The position numbers and the translations under genes were made by a program. DNA of 64,000 nt from Xanthomonas sontii (GTDB lineage Bacteria > Pseudomonadota > Gammaproteobacteria > Xanthomonadales > Xanthomonadaceae), in the NCBI RefSeq assembly GCF_040529055.1, contig NZ_CP132342.1, positions 4,896,001 through 4,960,000 on the forward strand, read 5' to 3'. Below the pieces are notes generated by a model that saw only the letters and a program-made list of their open reading frames with translations, searched no databases and was not told the origin of the DNA. How positions within the stretch are numbered: the stretch's first letter is position 1; every line of letters begins with the position of its first letter. Below are positions 60,284 to 64,000 of the stretch, piece after piece.

Positions 60284-61867
60284 TCAATGTAACGGCACGC
60301 TCAAAAACGACGGCGTCGCCGCTGGCGAGCTGAAGCTCACGGTGCCGCCGAAACGGCTGGCCGAGGTGTAGCGCGGATCGGTGGTGTCCACCACCAGCAC
60401 CAGGCGGCGGCCGGCCGGGATCTCGACCGCGGTCGCCTGCAGCGCCAGGTCGAGCGTCACCGGCGTGCCCGGCGTCGCGTTGCGCAGGGTGTACGGCACA
60501 TGGCTCAGCAACTGCGCCGAACCCGTGCCGTCCATGCTGTACAGATAAGCGAACAACGACACGTTGGACTGGCTCGGGGTCACCGTCAGGCGCAGCGAGG
60601 GCGCGCCGGCCAGGCGCTTGTCGCTGGACAGCACCGGGCCGCTCCACACTGCGGCACCCACCCGACTGACCAGCGGAATCGAGGTGGTTACCGGCTGGCC
60701 GAGGCCCTGCAACAGACCACTGACCATCACCACGCCGGAATCGGCCAGGGTCGGCACGCCGGTGGCGATGCGGTAGTTCCAGCCGCTGCTGTTGCCGCTG
60801 GTCAGCGACCCGGTCGGCAACAACAGGCCGCTGGGGCCGGTCAGGCCGTAGCGGGTGGCGCCGGCCTGTACGCTGTTCCAGTCGGCATAACTGAGCCAGG
60901 TGCCGCCGAGGGTCGCCAGTTGCACCGGCGCTTCACGGTCCACGCCGTTGTCGCGGCCCTTCAGGTAACGGTCGAACCAGCGCGTGGCCTCGGTATACAC
61001 CTGGTTCGGCAGGCCCAGCGCGCCCGGCAGCTCGGCAGTGGCGTGGTCGCCCTGGCTGAACATCAGGTGCTTGGGCACGCTGAGCCGGTTGTAGAGGTTG
61101 ATGTACTGGTTCGGCGGGAACAGGCCGTCGTTGAACGCATTGGCCAGCAGCACCGCCGGGCCGTTGCGGTTGAGCGCCTGCACCTCGTTGATCACGCCGC
61201 GTTCGGCCGCCTTGGGCAGGAAGCCCTGCACCGCGCCGTCGTAGTCGCCCACCGCCACGTGTGCGGTGATCCGCGCCAGGTCCGGACCGGGCCGACCGGT
61301 GGCGACCCCGGCGGCAACCAGCAGGCCCACACCCTGTTGGCTCACGGTGCTGTTGGCGTACAGCGAGGCCTGCAGGTCGGCCCAGCCGCTGAGCGCGGTC
61401 ACCGCCTTGATGCGCGGGTCGCGCGCGGCGGCGAGCAGGCTGGTGCCGGCGCCGTAGGAGATGCCCGAGACGCCGATCGCCTTGGCGTCGGCCGGGGTGT
61501 TGGCCAGCGCCCAGTCGATCACTGCGCTGACGTCCTCCACCGTCGGTGCCCCGGCGATGTCGATCAGCCCCTGCGAATCCCAGAAGCCGCGCGAGGTGTA
61601 GCTGACCACCACGTAGCCGTCGTTGGCCAGTTCGCTGGCGCGGCCCACGTATTCCAGGTTGGGTAACGACCAGCTGGCCGGCATCACCACCAGCGGGAAT
61701 GGCCCCGGCCCCTGCCCTTGCGGCACCAGGACAAGCGCGCCGAGCTTGGTGCCGTCGAAACTGGGAATGCTCTGGTACTGCTTGGTGAAGCCGGCCGCGG
61801 CCGCGGCGGCGGAGAACACCAGCAACATCGCGCCGAGGGCGATGCGACGTGACACGGACATGCGCAT
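60284..61867 (-). CDS. CocE/NonD family alpha/beta hydrolase, exported
   Basis: This 527-residue protein has a signal peptide (MRMSVSRRIALGAMLLVFSA, cleaved near AAAAA-G). The hydrolase domain has VVVSYTSRGFWDSQG and the nucleophile elbow GVSGISYGAGTS, with FSQGDHATAELPGALG near the expected His. The C-terminal 200 residues form a jelly-roll domain like that of CocE and X-Pro dipeptidyl peptidases (LRLTVTPSQSNVSLFAYLY, IPAGRRLVLVVDTTDPRYTS). The substrate is an ester or an N-terminal Xaa-Pro peptide. GGGAGG sits 6 nt before the ATG at 61867. Confidence 0.85.
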   Translation of the reverse strand: MRMSVSRRIALGAMLLVFSAAAAAAGFTKQYQSIPSFDGTKLGALVLVPQGQGPGPFPLVVMPASWSLPNLEYVGRASELANDGYVVVSYTSRGFWDSQGLIDIAGAPTVEDVSAVIDWALANTPADAKAIGVSGISYGAGTSLLAAARDPRIKAVTALSGWADLQASLYANSTVSQQGVGLLVAAGVATGRPGPDLARITAHVAVGDYDGAVQGFLPKAAERGVINEVQALNRNGPAVLLANAFNDGLFPPNQYINLYNRLSVPKHLMFSQGDHATAELPGALGLPNQVYTEATRWFDRYLKGRDNGVDREAPVQLATLGGTWLSYADWNSVQAGATRYGLTGPSGLLLPTGSLTSGNSSGWNYRIATGVPTLADSGVVMVSGLLQGLGQPVTTSIPLVSRVGAAVWSGPVLSSDKRLAGAPSLRLTVTPSQSNVSLFAYLYSMDGTGSAQLLSHVPYTLRNATPGTPVTLDLALQATAVEIPAGRRLVLVVDTTDPRYTSASRFGGTVSFSSPAATPSFLSVPLH

Positions 61868-62088
61868 GGACTGCCTCCCAAGCGGCGCCGGACCGGAATG
61901 GCCGGCTGCCGGAACGGTACTGCCAGAACGGTGACAAGGGCTCGACACGGGGCCGGGCAGGCGGACCGTACCACCGGGTACGGGCGATATTCACGCCGCA
62001 GTGCGGCACAGTATGGAAGGACCTTGGCGGGCGGCCCGAACGTGCTGGCGCCGCGGCCGGTGGCCGGCGTGCGCCCAGGCCGCGCGGC

Positions 62089-63063
62089 TCAGCTCAAAAA
62101 GTGCTGGTAGCCGCTTCGCGGCGGCTGCCACCGCTGGCCGTCGGCATCGCACACCGCGATGCCATTGCCGGCGACGATGCGCCCGATCGGCGTCGCCGTG
62201 ACCCCGACCGCCTGCAGCGCCTGCACGATCGCCGCGCGCTGCGCCGGGTCGGCGGTGAAGCACAGTTCGTAGTCGTCGCCACCGCCCAGCTGCCAGGCGT
62301 GCACCTGCGCAGGGTCCGCGTCGGCCGGGGCGGCGACCGCCGGCAGCGCGGCCAGCTCCAGTTCGGCGCCGACGTCGCTGCGCGCGCAGATATGCTCCAG
62401 GTCGGCCAGCAGACCGTCGGAGACGTCCACGCAGGCCCGCGCCAGGCCACGCAGGCGCAGGCCCACCTGGACCCGCGGCGTCGGCCGCAGCAGGCGCTGG
62501 CGCAGGCGTTCGTGCACGGGATCGGCGGCGGGCGCGGTCACGTCGAGGCGCCCAGCCTGCCACAGCGCCAGCGCCGCGGCCGCCTCGCCCGGCTGGCCGG
62601 TCACCCAGACCTCGTCGCCCGGCTGCGCGGCATCGCGGCGCAGCGCCATCGTCGCCGGCACGCTGCCGATTGCCGTGACCGACAAGGCCAGCGGCCCGCG
62701 CGTGGTGTCGCCGCCGGCCAGGCCGATGCCGTGCGCATCGGCCAGGGCGAAGAAGCCCTCGGCGAACGCATCGACCCAGGCCATGTCGACCTGCGGCAGC
62801 GACAGCGACAAGGTGCACCAGCGTGGCTGCGCGCCCATCGCTGCCAGGTCCGACAGATTCACCGCCAGCGTCTTCCAGCCGATGTCGGCGGCCGCGGTTT
62901 CGGCCGGGAAATGCACCCCGGCGTTGAGCGTATCGGTGGTGATCGCCAGCAACTCCCCCGGCGGCGGCAGCAGCAAGGCCGCATCGTCACCGATGCCCAG
63001 CGGCAGGTCGTCCCGCGCCCGGCTGCGCGCACGCAGGCGCTCGATCAGATCGAATTCGGGCAT
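62089..63063 (-). CDS. thiL: Thiamine-monophosphate kinase
   Basis: This 324-residue ATP-dependent enzyme phosphorylates thiamine phosphate to the active diphosphate. GIGDDAALLLPPPGELLAIT, HFPAETAAADIGWKTLAVNL, LAGGDTTRGPLALSVTAIG and VDVSDGLLADLEHICARS are the AIR-synthase-fold signatures. The ATG at 63063 gives MPEFDLIERL; the longer frame is repeat sequence. It follows nusB, a common gammaproteobacterial order. Confidence 0.96.
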   Translation of the reverse strand: MPEFDLIERLRARSRARDDLPLGIGDDAALLLPPPGELLAITTDTLNAGVHFPAETAAADIGWKTLAVNLSDLAAMGAQPRWCTLSLSLPQVDMAWVDAFAEGFFALADAHGIGLAGGDTTRGPLALSVTAIGSVPATMALRRDAAQPGDEVWVTGQPGEAAAALALWQAGRLDVTAPAADPVHERLRQRLLRPTPRVQVGLRLRGLARACVDVSDGLLADLEHICARSDVGAELELAALPAVAAPADADPAQVHAWQLGGGDDYELCFTADPAQRAAIVQALQAVGVTATPIGRIVAGNGIAVCDADGQRWQPPRSGYQHFLS

Positions 63064-63195
63064 GGGGGGCTGGGAATCGGGAATGGGGAGTCGGGAATGG
63101 GAAAAGCAGGAGCAACAACCGGCGCGCCGGCGATCTCGGAGGGGACGGCAGTTGCTTTTGCCATTCCCCATTCCCTTTTCCCCATTCCCAGCCCC
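63064..63195. repeat. GGGGAATC inverted repeat pair between nusB and thiL
   Basis: The G-rich arm (63069-63103) and the C-rich arm (63160-63192) are separated by about 55 bp and fill the whole gap between the genes. Confidence 0.8.
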
Positions 63196-63666
63196 TCAGC
63201 CCCCCGACTCCACCGCGCGCCATTCCAGCGCGGCGCGGTCCAGGACGCCGTTGACGTAGGTGTGGCCGTGTTCGGAGCCGAAGCGCTTGGCGGTCTCGAT
63301 GGCTTCGTTGATCACCACGCGGTACGGCACGTCCATGCGGTGCAGCAGTTCGTAGGCGGCCAGGCGCAGTACCGCGCGTTCGATCGCGTCCACTTCCTCG
63401 ACCGTGCGGTCCAGGTAGCCGACCAGCGCTGCGTCCAGTTCGGCACGGTGCTTGAGCACGCCTTCGACCAGGTTCTCGAAGTACACCAGGTCGGCGATCT
63501 CGTGCGCCTGCTCGTGCGCGAATTGCGCGATCACGTGCTGGGCGTTGCCGCCGGAGATCTGCCAGGCGTAGATCGCCTGCAGCGCACGCCGGCGCGCGCG
63601 CGAACGCAGGACCGGATCCACGCCGTCGCGGCGGGGGTGGTGCTTGTGGCCAGCGGGTTTGTTCAC
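63196..63666 (-). CDS. nusB: Transcription antitermination factor NusB
   Basis: This 156-residue all-helical protein binds boxA RNA with NusE (S10) in rRNA antitermination. [60 protein letters not shown] and [19 protein letters not shown] are conserved. A short basic N-terminal extension ([14 protein letters not shown]) is typical of Xanthomonadaceae. The GTG at 63666 overlaps the ribH stop (GTGA). Confidence 0.96.
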   Translation of the reverse strand: MNKPAGHKHHPRRDGVDPVLRSRARRRALQAIYAWQISGGNAQHVIAQFAHEQAHEIADLVYFENLVEGVLKHRAELDAALVGYLDRTVEEVDAIERAVLRLAAYELLHRMDVPYRVVINEAIETAKRFGSEHGHTYVNGVLDRAALEWRAVESGG

Positions 63667-64000
63667 GGCAGCAGCTCCAGCAGGTTGACCATCTCCAGCG
63701 CGCTCAGCGCCGCTTCCTCGCCCTTGTTGCCATGGCTGCCGCCGGCGCGCGCCTCGGCATCCTCGACCTGCTCCACCGCGAGCACGCCGTTGAGCACCGG
63801 GATGCGGAAGTCCAGCGACACCCGCAGCAGGCCCTCGGCGCAGCCGTCGGCCACGTGTTCGTAGTGGCGGGTGTCGCCGCGGATCACGCAACCCAGCGCG
63901 ATGATCGCGGCATGCTTGCCGGCCGCGGCCAGGCGGGCGGCGACCAGCGGCAACTCCCACGCGCCCGGCACCCGGATCACGTCCACCGCGTCATCGGCGA
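63663..64000 (-). CDS. ribH: 6,7-dimethyl-8-ribityllumazine synthase, 5' end missing
   Basis: The frame is open to the right window edge and holds the C-terminal 112 residues. [38 protein letters not shown] (with the catalytic His region) and [22 protein letters not shown] are lumazine synthase signatures. The enzyme forms the riboflavin precursor from 5-amino-6-ribitylaminouracil and dihydroxybutanone phosphate. The first part lies outside the window. Confidence 0.96.
   Translation of the reverse strand, partial: ADDAVDVIRVPGAWELPLVAARLAAAGKHAAIIALGCVIRGDTRHYEHVADGCAEGLLRVSLDFRIPVLNGVLAVEQVEDAEARAGGSHGNKGEEAALSALEMVNLLELLP

Noticed and set aside
59297..60333. Short overlapping frames within the tandem array
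   Set aside because: Their translations are repeats of the same low-complexity peptide arising from the array; no start region or family supports coding.

Overview
The window is high-GC gammaproteobacterial chromosome, and its gene content and order point to Xanthomonas or a close Xanthomonadaceae relative. The evidence is: secA - M23 peptidase - dciA - lpxC - ftsZ - ftsA - ftsQ - ddl - murC - murG - ftsW - mraY - murF - murE - ftsI - ftsL - rsmH - mraZ in one block; a Nudix-ThiE fusion; kdpFABCDE; ribH-nusB-thiL; TorF and BBP2-type outer-membrane proteins; and dispersed GGGGAATC-type and CCTCTCCC-type repeats. No rRNA, tRNA, insertion sequence or CRISPR array was seen. The one stable RNA gene is RNase P RNA (rnpB).

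Layout. 1-3344: the start of an S9 peptidase gene, then ahcY behind an S-adenosylhomocysteine (SAH) riboswitch, then a CopG/ParE-like toxin-antitoxin pair. 3345-7635: the most unusual locus, described below. 7648-13203: a TorF-like porin and a chemoreceptor transcribed together from a likely sigma-28 promoter, then a DUF3228 gene and an M14 peptidase. 13483-18521: a secreted alpha-amylase, metF, a DUF4124 protein, Nudix-ThiE and a VOC protein. 18818-41042: secA, envelope genes and the complete dcw (division and cell wall) cluster on the minus strand, with a promoter, MraZ-like boxes and a DnaA box upstream of mraZ. 41257-48982: an NRDE protein, rnpB, a broken DUF4160 gene with its DUF2442 partner, rsmI, an LpoA-like lipoprotein, yraN, a membrane hydrolase, an FAD-linked dehydrogenase, and an AT-richer HEPN-like gene. 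49015-57049: kdpFABCDE. 57346-64000: a beta-barrel protein, a tandem array of 142-bp structured repeats, a CocE-type hydrolase, thiL, nusB and partial ribH.

The candidate new system is at 3345-7635. A 26-codon gene (4390-4470) with a strong ribosome binding site encodes a basic leader ending in the aromatic core YIYTY. It is followed by a cytochrome P450 with an atypical I-helix (Glu-Pro where Glu/Asp-Thr is usual), then by two translationally coupled sulfotransferases from different families. A class I methyltransferase is divergent upstream. This resembles the P450-crosslinked ribosomal peptides known as cittilins (YIYY core, P450, methyltransferase in Myxococcus), but the core has an extra Thr and sulfotransferases are present. 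The product is therefore predicted to be a crosslinked, sulfated, possibly methylated short peptide.

Two repeat families shape the rest of the window. GGGGAATC-type arms, often in inverted pairs, sit at many operon junctions. Some are read in frame, giving [13 protein letters not shown] or [15 protein letters not shown] tails on RsmH, MurG, FtsQ and KdpC and an internal insertion of about 45 residues in MurF. At 59360-60272, six full copies and one partial copy of a 142-bp unit can each fold as a closing stem with three hairpins, and most differences between copies fall in the loops.
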